A DNA stretch of 64,000 nt, taken from the NCBI GenBank assembly GCA_913778905.1, contig CAJYYA010000010.1:248001-312000 (forward strand), in the 5' to 3' direction. Source of the stretch: an uncultured Naasia sp. Its GTDB lineage: Bacteria > Actinomycetota > Actinomycetes > Actinomycetales > Microbacteriaceae. How positions within the stretch are numbered: position 1 is the stretch's first letter; each line of letters starts with the position of its first letter. This document shows, piece by piece, positions 46,927 through 56,104 of the stretch. Made by a program: the position numbers and the translations under genes. Below the pieces are notes generated by a model. It was not told the origin of the DNA. It saw nothing but the letters and a program-made list of their open reading frames with translations, and searched no databases.

Positions 46927-47868
46927 TCAGGAGAGCGGGAACGCCTCGCCGAGGCTGTGACCCGAGGCCCAGGCAGCGCCGACCGAGCTGCGCCCTCCCC
47001 AGCCGTCTCCGCAGACGCCGAGACGCAAGCCTGCGTCGAGCAGATACGGATCGTCGTGCGGGTCTCGTGGCTTGGCGAACGTCCACCGGTGGACATGCGT
47101 CTCGATGGGCTCGACCGAGAGACCCAGAACCCGCCGGGTCGCCTCCCAGACGAGCGGAAGAGCCGCCGACGGATCGTCGAGATGGGCGCGAGCCGTCTCC
47201 GGCGAGCTGTGCACGACGAGCACGGGCGCAGCATCACCTCGCCGGTCGCCGTCGTCGGCGATGAACCCGATGTCGGGGGAGTCGTTCACGAACGCGCCGT
47301 GCAGATCGGCCGGCCACGCGCGCTCTTCGAAGCGCAGCGCGATCGCGATGGTCGGGTCCCACCCCGAACCGTCGTCGAGTCGATCCAGCGACGGTGACGA
47401 CTCATCCACCAGACGCCGCGCTTGAGGATCCGGCATCGCGAGAACGGTAGGCACTTCCGGGTCGACCCGCTCGAATGCGACCTTCTGTCGGACCTCGAGG
47501 TCGCGAGCGAGATCGACGACGAGCGAGCGGAGCCCCGCGGCGGCGCCGTGCCGCATCGGGCCGGTCGTACTGTCGACGATCCCGTCAGGAGTCGCCACGG
47601 CGAAAGTGTCCGTCCATTCACGCGCGAGGCCGCGGGTTAGCCAATCGTCGACGACGGCACGGAACGGGGTGCCGAATTCGGCGGTGAAGTACGACGCTCC
47701 CAGGTCGACAGGGCGTCCGGCGAGTCTGCGTCCCGACATGCGTCCACCGGGTGCTCGTCCTCTGTCGACGACGGTCACGGATCCTCCGCGGGCCGCGATC
47801 GCACGGGCGGCAGCGAGACCGGAGATTCCGGCGCCCACGACGGTGATGGACTGATGCACGGCACTCAT
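46927..47868 (-). CDS. FAD-dependent renalase-like oxidoreductase
   Basis: ITVVGAGISGLAAARAIAARGGSVTVVDRGRAPGGRMSGRRLAGRPVDLGASYFTA. Confidence 0.9.
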   Translation of the reverse strand: MSAVHQSITVVGAGISGLAAARAIAARGGSVTVVDRGRAPGGRMSGRRLAGRPVDLGASYFTAEFGTPFRAVVDDWLTRGLAREWTDTFAVATPDGIVDSTTGPMRHGAAAGLRSLVVDLARDLEVRQKVAFERVDPEVPTVLAMPDPQARRLVDESSPSLDRLDDGSGWDPTIAIALRFEERAWPADLHGAFVNDSPDIGFIADDGDRRGDAAPVLVVHSSPETARAHLDDPSAALPLVWEATRRVLGLSVEPIETHVHRWTFAKPRDPHDDPYLLDAGLRLGVCGDGWGGRSSVGAAWASGHSLGEAFPLS

Positions 47869-48680
47869 CCGCCCATCCTGACCGGCAGCCTCGCCGGGGC
47901 GCTGAATGAAGTCTGGACGCCGGGGGAGAACAGCACCGAATCGGGAGGGGTGTCGGCGAGTCCTGGAAACCCTGCTGCGGCCAGCAGAGTGTCGTCGAGG
48001 TGGAGGAGCTCGGCTCGTTGCACCGGCCATCGCCCGTGCGTGTTGCGGCCGTACCAACTCGCCCCCAGGTGGGTCTCGTGGAAGGCCCACCGGGCGGTGA
48101 GGAACTGCGCGATCGGGTCGTCGTCCATCCGATCGGGGAGTGCGCGAGCGATGAGGTGCGTGGTCGCTCCCCGCGAGGGGCCCGGATTGCGCTTCCGACC
48201 CAGCAACGCATCGGCGAGATGCCGTCGGGAACGGTAGGCATGGAGCTCGGCATCGGGTTCCACCCGCCGCCCCATCGACATCGAGGACCATCGGTAGGGC
48301 AGACCGAACGCCAACCGCGCGGTCAGCACGCTCGCAAGGCGGGTGGCCTCGAGCGAGGCGAATACGACGCCACGTCGCCCCTGCTCGTCGACGGAGTAGA
48401 GCCGGACGTTGATCTCGGGGAACGTGCCGAACCAGGGGACCGGCGGCCCGCCGAAGAATGAGCTGTCCGACAACCGGAATGCGATCAGTCCGACCCAGGT
48501 GGCGCCATCGACGACGTCGGGGCGCGTGCCCGGTGGGAGCATCGGCGCCACGATCTCCGGTGCGACCTTCCAATGCAGGAAGGTCAGATCCGACCACCGC
48601 TGAGTGATGATCCGCCTGCCCGGCAGAGGGGGAGCCGACAGCAGGAGCGGTTCGGCCTCGGTTACGTGGGCATCGCTCAT
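47865..48680 (-). CDS. DUF2071 (YqjF) family protein
   Basis: TQRWSDLTFLHWKVAPEIVAPMLPPGTRPDVVDGATWVGLIAFRL. Confidence 0.9.
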   Translation of the reverse strand: MSDAHVTEAEPLLLSAPPLPGRRIITQRWSDLTFLHWKVAPEIVAPMLPPGTRPDVVDGATWVGLIAFRLSDSSFFGGPPVPWFGTFPEINVRLYSVDEQGRRGVVFASLEATRLASVLTARLAFGLPYRWSSMSMGRRVEPDAELHAYRSRRHLADALLGRKRNPGPSRGATTHLIARALPDRMDDDPIAQFLTARWAFHETHLGASWYGRNTHGRWPVQRAELLHLDDTLLAAAGFPGLADTPPDSVLFSPGVQTSFSAPARLPVRMGG

Positions 48681-48829
48681 GAGCAGGAGCCTAGGCGGGC
48701 AACACGCACGAAACAGGGAGGCGTCAGGATGTCGGCTGAGCGATGCCCACGACACCGCCCTCGAATTATCGGAGTCCAACGGTCGACGCCTCACTCGTCT
48801 CGATATTCCCTCCCCATCGAAAGGCCCTC

Positions 48830-49813
48830 GTGCCAGATCACGCCAGGATCCCGCTCGTCATCGACACCGACACGGCGGCCGACGACTGCTTCGCGCTCCT
48901 CGTGGGTCTCCTCGATCCCCGCGCCGACCTGCGCGCGATCACCATGGTGGCCGGCAACGTGGGTTTCGATCAGCAGGTGCACAACGCGCTGCTCACGATC
49001 GGCCTCTCGGGTCGACTGGGGGAGGTTCCGGTGCATCTCGGTGCTCGCGAGCCCCTTGAACGCGAGTGGATCAGTGCGGCCGAGGTGCACGGCGACGGAG
49101 TGGGCGGTCTCCGCCGCCCCGACAACGGCCGGGACGCGGACGACGAACCCGCCGTCGACGCGCTGGTCCGGCTGGCTCGCGTACACCGGGGGAGCCTGAC
49201 GATCGTCGCGATCGGTCCCCTCACCAACATCGCCCTCGCCGTGCAGCGCGATCCCGAGTTCGCCGCCAACGTCGGGCGGATCGTGATCATGGGCGGATCG
49301 ATCAACGGCCGCGGAAACATCACCGCAGCTGCCGAGTACAACATCTACGTCGACCCCGAGGCCGCCGACGAGGTGTTCCGAGCCGGTTTCGCGGACATCG
49401 TGGTCGTGCCGTGGGATCCGACGACCCTGCACGACGCTGCTTTCGACCGGGCCGCCATCGCCCGGATCGCCTCCGTCGACACGGTGCTGTCCCGCTTCTT
49501 CGTGCGCGCGAACCAGGTGACCTTCGACTTCGACGTCGCAGCCGGCCTCGCCGGGTCGACGCATCCCGACTCGCTGTCGGCGCTCGTGGCGCTGGATCCC
49601 ACCATCGTGACGCGCTCGTCCCGCTACCGGGTCGACGTCGAGACGGTGAGCGAACTCACTCGCGGCGCCACCGTCTTCGACTGGAAACCGGGCGTCGAGA
49701 CGAATGCGACGGGCGTCGAGGCCGTCGACGGAAACGCATTCCTGGACTACATGATCGATCTCCTGGGCCGCACCCCGACAGGTCAGATCGCCCCGGTCGC
49801 CTTGACGAACTGA
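48830..49813 (+). CDS. Inosine/uridine-preferring nucleoside hydrolase
   Basis: LVIDTDTAADDCFALL, TIVAIGPLTNIALAVQRDPEFAANVGRIVIMGGS. Confidence 0.92.
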   Translation: MPDHARIPLVIDTDTAADDCFALLVGLLDPRADLRAITMVAGNVGFDQQVHNALLTIGLSGRLGEVPVHLGAREPLEREWISAAEVHGDGVGGLRRPDNGRDADDEPAVDALVRLARVHRGSLTIVAIGPLTNIALAVQRDPEFAANVGRIVIMGGSINGRGNITAAAEYNIYVDPEAADEVFRAGFADIVVVPWDPTTLHDAAFDRAAIARIASVDTVLSRFFVRANQVTFDFDVAAGLAGSTHPDSLSALVALDPTIVTRSSRYRVDVETVSELTRGATVFDWKPGVETNATGVEAVDGNAFLDYMIDLLGRTPTGQIAPVALTN

Positions 49814-49850
49814 CGACTCGACCCGACCCGGCGACGTGGACAAGAGATGA

Positions 49851-49890
49851 CGAAGGGCCCGGAGCATGTCGCTCCGGGCCCTTCGGTCGT
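49851..49890. terminator. Strong intrinsic terminator
   Basis: CGAAGGGCCCGGAGC-atgtc-GCTCCGGGCCCTTCG followed by gtcgtcttttt. Confidence 0.92.
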
Positions 49891-49914
49891 CTTTTTCGGG
49901 GTCAGGTCGACCGA

Positions 49915-51003
49915 CTACTTCTTCCCACGCGCCTCGGCTTCGCTGTCGACGATCGTCGGGCTGGCCGGGTCGGCGTCTGCGGGATCGGACACGGCGCGGG
50001 TGACGGGCTCCTGCTGGATCTCGTCGCGGTCCTTCTTCTCCCTGTCGCCGCGGGTCTTGCGGAGGCTGAGGATCGTGGCCACTGCAACGGTGGCGGCGAT
50101 GAAGAGGAGCGAGAACCAGATGGGGATCTCGGGAACCCATAGCAGCGGCTCGCCGCCGTTGATGAACGGGACCTCGTTGACGTGGAGGGCGTGGAAAACG
50201 AGCTTGAGACCGATGAAGGCCAGGATGACCGCCAGACCCTGCGACAGGTAGACGAGACGCTCAAGAAGTCCACCGATGAGGAAGTAGAGCTGGCGGAGGC
50301 CCATCAGAGCGAACGCGTTCGCGGTGAAGACGATGTAGGGCTCCTGGGTGAGGCCGTAGATCGCAGGGATCGAGTCGAGAGCGAAGACCAGGTCGATGAA
50401 TCCGATCGCGATGATCGTGAGAAACATCGGGGTGATGAAGCGCTTGCCGCTCTTCTTGACGGTCAGCTTGTCCTCGTTGTACTCATCGGAGACGGGGAGG
50501 ATCTTGCGGACGACCTTGATGAACTTGTTGTCTGCGGGGTCGCCGCCGTGGTCGCCCTTGATCTGCTGGTACGCGAGGACGAAGAGCAGGGCGCCGAAGA
50601 TGTAGAAGACCCACGAGAAGTTCTCGATGAGAGCCGCGCCCACGGCGATGAAGATGCCGCGCATGATGAGCGCGATGATGATGCCGATCATCAGCACCTT
50701 CTGCTGGTAAGCCTTCGGCACCGCGAACCCGGTCATGATGATGAGGAAGACGAAGAGGTTGTCGATCGACAACGCCTTCTCCGTCAGATAGCCGGCGAAG
50801 TACTCGCCCCCGAAGTCCCATCCGCTGACGAACCCGATTCCCACGCCGAAGAGCAGCGCGAGGCTGATGTAGAAGATCGACCAACGAGCCGATTCCGCGA
50901 TAGTCGGCTCGTGCGGCTTCCGCACGTGGGCGAAGAACTCGTAGACGAAGAAGGCGATCGTCACCGCGATGGTGATGAGCCAGATGGTAGGCGTGATGTT
51001 CAC
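49915..51003 (-). CDS. TerC family membrane protein
   Basis: EKALSIDNLFVFLIIMTGFAVP, FALDSIPAIYGLTQEPYIVFTANAFALMGLRQLYFL. Confidence 0.92.
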   Translation of the reverse strand: MNITPTIWLITIAVTIAFFVYEFFAHVRKPHEPTIAESARWSIFYISLALLFGVGIGFVSGWDFGGEYFAGYLTEKALSIDNLFVFLIIMTGFAVPKAYQQKVLMIGIIIALIMRGIFIAVGAALIENFSWVFYIFGALLFVLAYQQIKGDHGGDPADNKFIKVVRKILPVSDEYNEDKLTVKKSGKRFITPMFLTIIAIGFIDLVFALDSIPAIYGLTQEPYIVFTANAFALMGLRQLYFLIGGLLERLVYLSQGLAVILAFIGLKLVFHALHVNEVPFINGGEPLLWVPEIPIWFSLLFIAATVAVATILSLRKTRGDREKKDRDEIQQEPVTRAVSDPADADPASPTIVDSEAEARGKK

Positions 51004-51039
51004 GTCGATGCTCCAGGGAGTCGAGGTTCGAGAATGGAA

Positions 51040-51165
51040 CCAAGGTCTCCTCCACCCGCCTCGCCGCGCCGTGAGACAGGGCCGAAATCGGACCGGCAGC
51101 CCGGGAACCCGAGAAAGAAGGTTCCGTATTGACGGGTCTGCCGCATTGGGAGTACTCCCCTTGTG
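51040..51165 (-). ncRNA. yybP-ykoY family (Mn2+) riboswitch
   Basis: Minus strand: AAGGGGAGTACTCCC...CCGTCAATACGG...GGGTGGAGGAGACCTTGG; GGGGAGUA and GAGACC flank an AAGG/CCTT P1; leader of terC. Confidence 0.82.
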
Positions 51166-51339
51166 CTGTTGGAGGTTATCAGCAGTCCCCGATGGGTTAC
51201 CTGAGCGAAACCCGCTTATCGCCTGCGCCGCTTCGGAGGGCGCACAGGCACCGCGCGGGTGCCGCTCAGAAGACATCCCTAGCGTCCGTCGAGGCGGTCC
51301 GATCGGATCGCCGCTCGTCCGTGAGGCAGGGAGTACGCC

Positions 51340-51828
51340 ATGACCACCGCAACCCAGAAGGAGATCGACGACATCGGCGAGCTCGTCGGCAAGTCGAAGA
51401 TCGCCGTGCTCACCACCGTCGGCGAGGATGGTCGGCTCCTCAGTCGGCCGCTCGCCGTGGTCGAGCGCGACTTCGATCTGAGCGTCTGGTTCTTCGTCAG
51501 CGACGAATCGCACAAGGTGCACCAGATCGAGGCGAATCCGCAAGTGAACGTCTCGTTCGAATCCGGTGCCGGGTACCTGTCCCTCGCGGGCCGCGCATCG
51601 CTCGTCACCGATCGCAACCTGATCGACGAGTACTGGAACGACGGTGCCGAAGCCTGGTTCGTCGACGGCAAGGACGACCCGCACGTCGCGCTGCTCCGCG
51701 TGACGGCGGAGAGCGCCGAGTATTGGGCCAACACCGACCCGAAGCCCGTCGCTCTCCTGAAGTACGCCAAGGCCATCGTCACCGACTCCCGCCCCGACAC
51801 GGGAGAGAACCACAGCGTCGATCTGTGA
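51340..51828 (+). CDS. Pyridoxamine 5'-phosphate oxidase family (general-stress type) protein
   Basis: [54 protein letters not shown]. Confidence 0.9.
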   Translation: MTTATQKEIDDIGELVGKSKIAVLTTVGEDGRLLSRPLAVVERDFDLSVWFFVSDESHKVHQIEANPQVNVSFESGAGYLSLAGRASLVTDRNLIDEYWNDGAEAWFVDGKDDPHVALLRVTAESAEYWANTDPKPVALLKYAKAIVTDSRPDTGENHSVDL

Positions 51829-51862
51829 CGACGTTTCGATCGACCGTCACGGGGCCGCGCTG

Positions 51863-52270
<408 letters not shown>

Positions 52271-52300
52271 CCGCAGCGCTCGAGTGCGCCGTGCGGGATT

Positions 52301-52327
52301 GCTCCCCAGCCGGACTGTCTGGGGAGC
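52301..52327. terminator. Hairpin GCTCCCCAG-ccggactgt-CTGGGGAGC
   Basis: Perfect 9-bp stem between CDSs. Confidence 0.45.
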
Positions 52328-52343
52328 GGCCTACACTGCCCCC

Positions 52344-52598
52344 ATGAGCGATGCACATCCCGAGAAGGTCACCATGTTCGGCGCCGACTGGTGCGGCGAC
52401 TGCCGCCGGTCGAAGCGACTGCTCGACGCGAAGGGAGTCGACTACGACTACGTCGACACCGAGCAGATCGAAGACGCTGCGTCTCGCGCGAAGGCCATCA
52501 GCGGCCGCACGAACATTCCCGTGATCGTATTCCCCGACGGTACGCACCTCGTCGAGCCGTCCGACGCCGAGCTCAGCGAGAAGCTGGCCACCGTCTGA
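52344..52598 (+). CDS. Glutaredoxin/mycoredoxin-like protein
   Basis: VTMFGADWCGDCRRSKRLLDAKGVDYDYVDTEQ...NIPVIVFPDGTHLVEPSD. Confidence 0.9.
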   Translation: MSDAHPEKVTMFGADWCGDCRRSKRLLDAKGVDYDYVDTEQIEDAASRAKAISGRTNIPVIVFPDGTHLVEPSDAELSEKLATV

Positions 52599-52637
52599 TC
52601 ACACCTCGCACGTTCCGGCGTCACACCGAGGGGCTCG

Positions 52638-53630
52638 TCAGCGACGGGCCCTTCGGTGTCTGACGATCTGCCGGAGCGCGGGCTCCAGGTGCGGATACTG
52701 GAACCGGTAGCCCGCCGCGTTCAGGCGCTCCGGCACGACCCATCGACTCTTCAGCACCAGTTCCGTCTCGGTGCGGATGACCCAGGATCCGATCTCCAGC
52801 ATCCAGCGCCGGGCGGGCACGCCGAAGGGCACCCCGACGACTCGACGCAGCGACGCCATGAGCCCCCGCGAGTCGCTCGGATTCGGGGCGACCGTGTTGA
52901 CCGGGCCCTCGATCTCGGGATGCTCCCTCAAGAAGTTGACGATGCCGACGACATCGTCGAGATGGACCCAGCTGAAGCGTTGGCGGCCACCTCGTGCACC
53001 GAAGCGGTGATACGTGCCCGCCTGGAGTCGTTCACGCGTCGCCGGCCAGTGCCCGTCCAGCTGCGGCCCACCCAGCCCGAAGCGCGTGAGCATCAGCAAC
53101 GGCACGAACGCGCTGCCATCCCCGAGAACGATCGCCATGCGAAGGGACACCCGCCTCGTCGACGGCAGTTCTGGAGCGAAGAACGCGTCTTCCCACGCAC
53201 GGGCGATTCCAACAGAGAACCCTTCGCCGATGTCCCCGCCCGACTCGGTCATGGGTCGATCCTCGGCGTGCCGGTAGATGGTCGCGGTCGATGCGTTGAT
53301 CCACAGCGGCGGGGGAGCGTCACACGCTGCGACCGCCTGCGCGAGCTCCGCGGTGGTCTCGACGCGGCTACGCATCAGTTCCCGCCGATTCTCCGGCGTG
53401 TAGCGGCAGTTGACGCTCTTGCCGGCCATGTTGATCAGCAGGTCGGCGCCGTCCAGGAGAGCGCGGATCGCCCTCGGGTCGCCCCACGCGGCGTCGGGTC
53501 CGCTCCGGCCGATGAATACGACGTCGGCCCCTTCGGCTCGGAACTCGGCCGCGAGCCGTTGGCCGATGAATCCCGACGCACCGGCGAGGACGATCCGTTT
53601 CGGAGCCGGAGACGGATCAGCTTCAGGCAT
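52638..53630 (-). CDS. TIGR01777-type sugar nucleotide epimerase-like protein (DUF1731)
   Basis: IVLAGASGFIGQRLAAEFRAEGADVVFIGRS; INASTATIYRHAEDRPMTES; WVVPERLNAAGYRFQYPHLEPALR. Confidence 0.92.
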   Translation of the reverse strand: MPEADPSPAPKRIVLAGASGFIGQRLAAEFRAEGADVVFIGRSGPDAAWGDPRAIRALLDGADLLINMAGKSVNCRYTPENRRELMRSRVETTAELAQAVAACDAPPPLWINASTATIYRHAEDRPMTESGGDIGEGFSVGIARAWEDAFFAPELPSTRRVSLRMAIVLGDGSAFVPLLMLTRFGLGGPQLDGHWPATRERLQAGTYHRFGARGGRQRFSWVHLDDVVGIVNFLREHPEIEGPVNTVAPNPSDSRGLMASLRRVVGVPFGVPARRWMLEIGSWVIRTETELVLKSRWVVPERLNAAGYRFQYPHLEPALRQIVRHRRARR

Positions 53631-53771
53631 CGGTGGGCCTCGCTTCGATCGGTTCGGGTGGACTGCTCGGGAGCCTATAACCTCGCGCTCGTCGACGCCG
53701 GGGCCGCGGAGCCGGGAGTAGCGGTGAGAGGAAATCAGCTGTCATTCACGTTGGCCCGGGAGGGTTGACGC

Positions 53772-54548
53772 ATGGACATCTCTTCGAAGGGCACGCTTCT
53801 GCGTGACCTGCACACCGCCCCCGAAATCCTCCGCGTCGTCAACGTGTGGGACGCCATCACCGCCCGCGTCATCGTGGACCTCCCCGAGACGAAGGCCCTC
53901 GCCACCGCCAGCCATTCGATCGCCGCCACCCTCGGCTACGAGGACGGCGAGAACATCCCGCTCGACCTGCATCTCGACATGATCGGACGGATCGTCGAGG
54001 CCGCGGGCGATGTGCCCGTATCGGCCGACTTGGAGGCGGGCTACGGCGACGCCGGCGAGACCGTTCGGAAGGCGATCGCGAAGGGCGTCGTCGGCGCCAA
54101 CCTGGAAGACCAGGTCAAGTCGCTCGACGAGTCCGTCGCGGCCGTCGCGGCAGCGGTCAAGGCGGCCGAGGCAGAGGGAGTGCCGTTCGCCCTCAACGCC
54201 AGGACGGACGTATTCCTCAAGGCCGGCGATCGTCCCGCCGAGGACGTGCTGAGCGACGCGATCGCCCGCGGCCGCGCCTACCTCGACGCAGGCGCCGCCT
54301 GCTTCTTCGTCCCCGGCAAGCTCGACGAGGCAACGGTGCAAGCCCTCGTCGGCGAGTTGGGCGCGCAGCGCATCAGCGTCATCGGTGTGCCGGGCGCCCT
54401 GACAGCACAGCGCTTCGAGGAGCTCGGAGCGGCTCGCATCTCCTACGGGCCGTGGACCCAGCGGGTCGCCCTCACGGCTTACCAGGACCTCGCCACCTCG
54501 CTGTACGGGGACGGCGTCATCCCTGAGTCCACACGACCTCTCAACTGA
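53772..54548 (+). CDS. Isocitrate lyase/PEP mutase family protein
   Basis: VVNVWDAITARVI, VSADLEAGYGD, GANLEDQ, FALNARTDVFL. Confidence 0.92.
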   Translation: MDISSKGTLLRDLHTAPEILRVVNVWDAITARVIVDLPETKALATASHSIAATLGYEDGENIPLDLHLDMIGRIVEAAGDVPVSADLEAGYGDAGETVRKAIAKGVVGANLEDQVKSLDESVAAVAAAVKAAEAEGVPFALNARTDVFLKAGDRPAEDVLSDAIARGRAYLDAGAACFFVPGKLDEATVQALVGELGAQRISVIGVPGALTAQRFEELGAARISYGPWTQRVALTAYQDLATSLYGDGVIPESTRPLN

Positions 54549-54685
54549 AGCGGTCCGCCGAGGGCTGAACGGCCGAAGCTGGGAGAGCACTCCCGGTCCG
54601 CTGAAATGACGTTCAGACAGCCCTTTCACTCAGATTCCGGATGGCATTCTGAAATCTCACTGGAAGCCATCTGGGAGGCAATATC

Positions 54686-54958
54686 ATGGGTTTCATCGCG
54701 TTTCTCCTCATCGGTCTGATCGCCGGCGCCATCGCCAAGCTGATCCTGCCGGGCCGTCAGGGTGGTGGCTGGGTCATCACGCTCATCCTCGGTGTCGTGG
54801 GCGCCCTCCTGGGCGGATTCCTCGCCGGCCTGATCGGCGGAGGTGTCGACCTGCAGAACTTCTTCTCGCTCGGCACCTGGATCGCTGCGATCGTGGGCGC
54901 GCTGATCGTCCTGGTCATCTACGGCGCAGTCACCGGCCGTAAGGGCAGCCGCGCCTGA
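54686..54958 (+). CDS. GlsB/YeaQ/YmgE family stress-response membrane protein
   Basis: LIAGAIAKLILPGRQGGGWVITLILGVVGALLGGFL. Confidence 0.93.
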   Translation: MGFIAFLLIGLIAGAIAKLILPGRQGGGWVITLILGVVGALLGGFLAGLIGGGVDLQNFFSLGTWIAAIVGALIVLVIYGAVTGRKGSRA

Positions 54959-54975
54959 CGCGGAAATTCATCGCC

Positions 54976-55027
54976 TCGAGGGCGCCGCTTTCTCCGTTCA
55001 TTCGGAGGCGGCGCCCTCGTCGTTTTC
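54976..55027 (+). terminator. Strong intrinsic terminator
   Basis: CGAGGGCGCCGC...GCGGCGCCCTCG with nested CTCCG/CGGAG then tcgtttt. Confidence 0.88.
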
Positions 55028-55101
55028 AGACGCGGAGCGCACCGTAGGAGACGCGACGGCATGTTCCGCGACATCCACTGCACCGATCAAAGGAGAAGCA
55101 C

Positions 55102-55302
55102 ATGGCTCACGGGGATATCGAGACGATGGACAAGGGCGGCCAATGGGTCAATCGCGTCGAGGGTGACCCCGAACGCTCGGCCAGCTTCAGCTCTCGCGAA
55201 GAGGCGGTCGAGGAAGGGCGCCGTCAGGCCGCCGAGACGGGAACCGTTCACACGGTGCGCGATGCGACCCCGACGGGTGACATCACCGACGAGGCGATCT
55301 GA
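55102..55302 (+). CDS. DUF2188 domain protein
   Basis: GGQWVNRVEGDPERSASFSSREEAVEEGRRQAAETGTVHTV. Confidence 0.88.
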   Translation: MAHGDIETMDKGGQWVNRVEGDPERSASFSSREEAVEEGRRQAAETGTVHTVRDATPTGDITDEAI

Positions 55303-55697
55303 TGGCCACGCCGGACGACCTCCCGTCGACGGTGGAACGCTCCGAGAAGCATGCGCAGGCGCTCTGGTCGAAGACGCACGACTCAGCCGTGGAGAGCTAT
55401 GGGGAGGGGGAGCGGGCCCACCGCACCGCGTTCGCCGCCCTCAAACACGAGTACGAGAAGGTCGGCGATCACTGGGAGCGCAAAGCCGAGAACGGACCTT
55501 CCGACGACCATGCGGCTGCTGGGGGCCGGGACGCCCCCGGAGAGACGAAGGGCGGTGTCGACGCCAACGCCACCAAGGAGCACCTTTCGAAACTCGCTCG
55601 CCGGCTCGACGTGCCCGGCAGGTCGTCGATGAACAAATCCGAGTTGGTCGACGCTTTGCAGAAGGCCAACGCGCGGGAGACCCGGAAGGCGCGCTGA
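55302..55697 (+). CDS. ChaB-like protein with C-terminal Rho-N/SAP-like motif
   Basis: DDLPSTVERSEKHAQALWSKTHDSAVESYGEGERAHRTAFAALKHEYEKVGDHWERK; TKEHLSKLARRLDVPGRSSMNKSELVDALQKA. Confidence 0.85.
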   Translation: MATPDDLPSTVERSEKHAQALWSKTHDSAVESYGEGERAHRTAFAALKHEYEKVGDHWERKAENGPSDDHAAAGGRDAPGETKGGVDANATKEHLSKLARRLDVPGRSSMNKSELVDALQKANARETRKAR

Positions 55698-55730
55698 CCC
55701 TCGGCCACGCTGAGCGTCCACGAACGACAG

Positions 55731-55762
55731 AAGCCCCGGTTCGCGTCTGCGAACCGGGGCTT
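55731..55762. terminator. Bidirectional intrinsic-terminator hairpin
   Basis: AAGCCCCGGTTCGC-gtct-GCGAACCGGGGCTT between convergent CDS and tRNA. Confidence 0.85.
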
Positions 55763-55781
55763 CGTACTGTCTCAACCAGTG

Positions 55782-55866
55782 TGTCCGAGGGGGGACTTGA
55801 ACCCCCACGCCCTATACGGGCACTAGCACCTCAAGCTAGCGCGTCTGCCATTTCCGCCACCCGGAC
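55782..55866 (-). tRNA. tRNA-Leu (anticodon GAG)
   Basis: Minus strand GTCCGGGTGGCGGAAATGGCAGACGCGCTAGCTTGAGGTGCTAG...GGGGGTTCAAGTCCCCCCTCGGACA; acceptor, anticodon CTAGC-TTGAGGT-GCTAG, long variable arm and T arm. Confidence 0.96.
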
Positions 55867-56104
55867 AGGTGTTTCGCGGGCCGAGCTTTGCAGCTCTTTC
55901 CCGCCGAATGAGACTAGCACGCCGGAAACGTGCTCGATGACACGCACCGCCTCCGCGTGGCTCGCCCCCGCATCTGGGACGTGGCCAGGGGGGTACAAAT
56001 CGCCGTGTCGAGCTTCTGTCGAATCCGACAGGCGTGCAACGATTCATGAGTTCGGGGTGCACCAGCGCCCCGGGACGTTCGTGCGGGGAGAGGGGCTGAC
56101 CGAG

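Noticed and set aside
48791-50140. 449-aa minus-strand ORF
   Set aside because: Antisense shadow of the nucleoside hydrolase gene.
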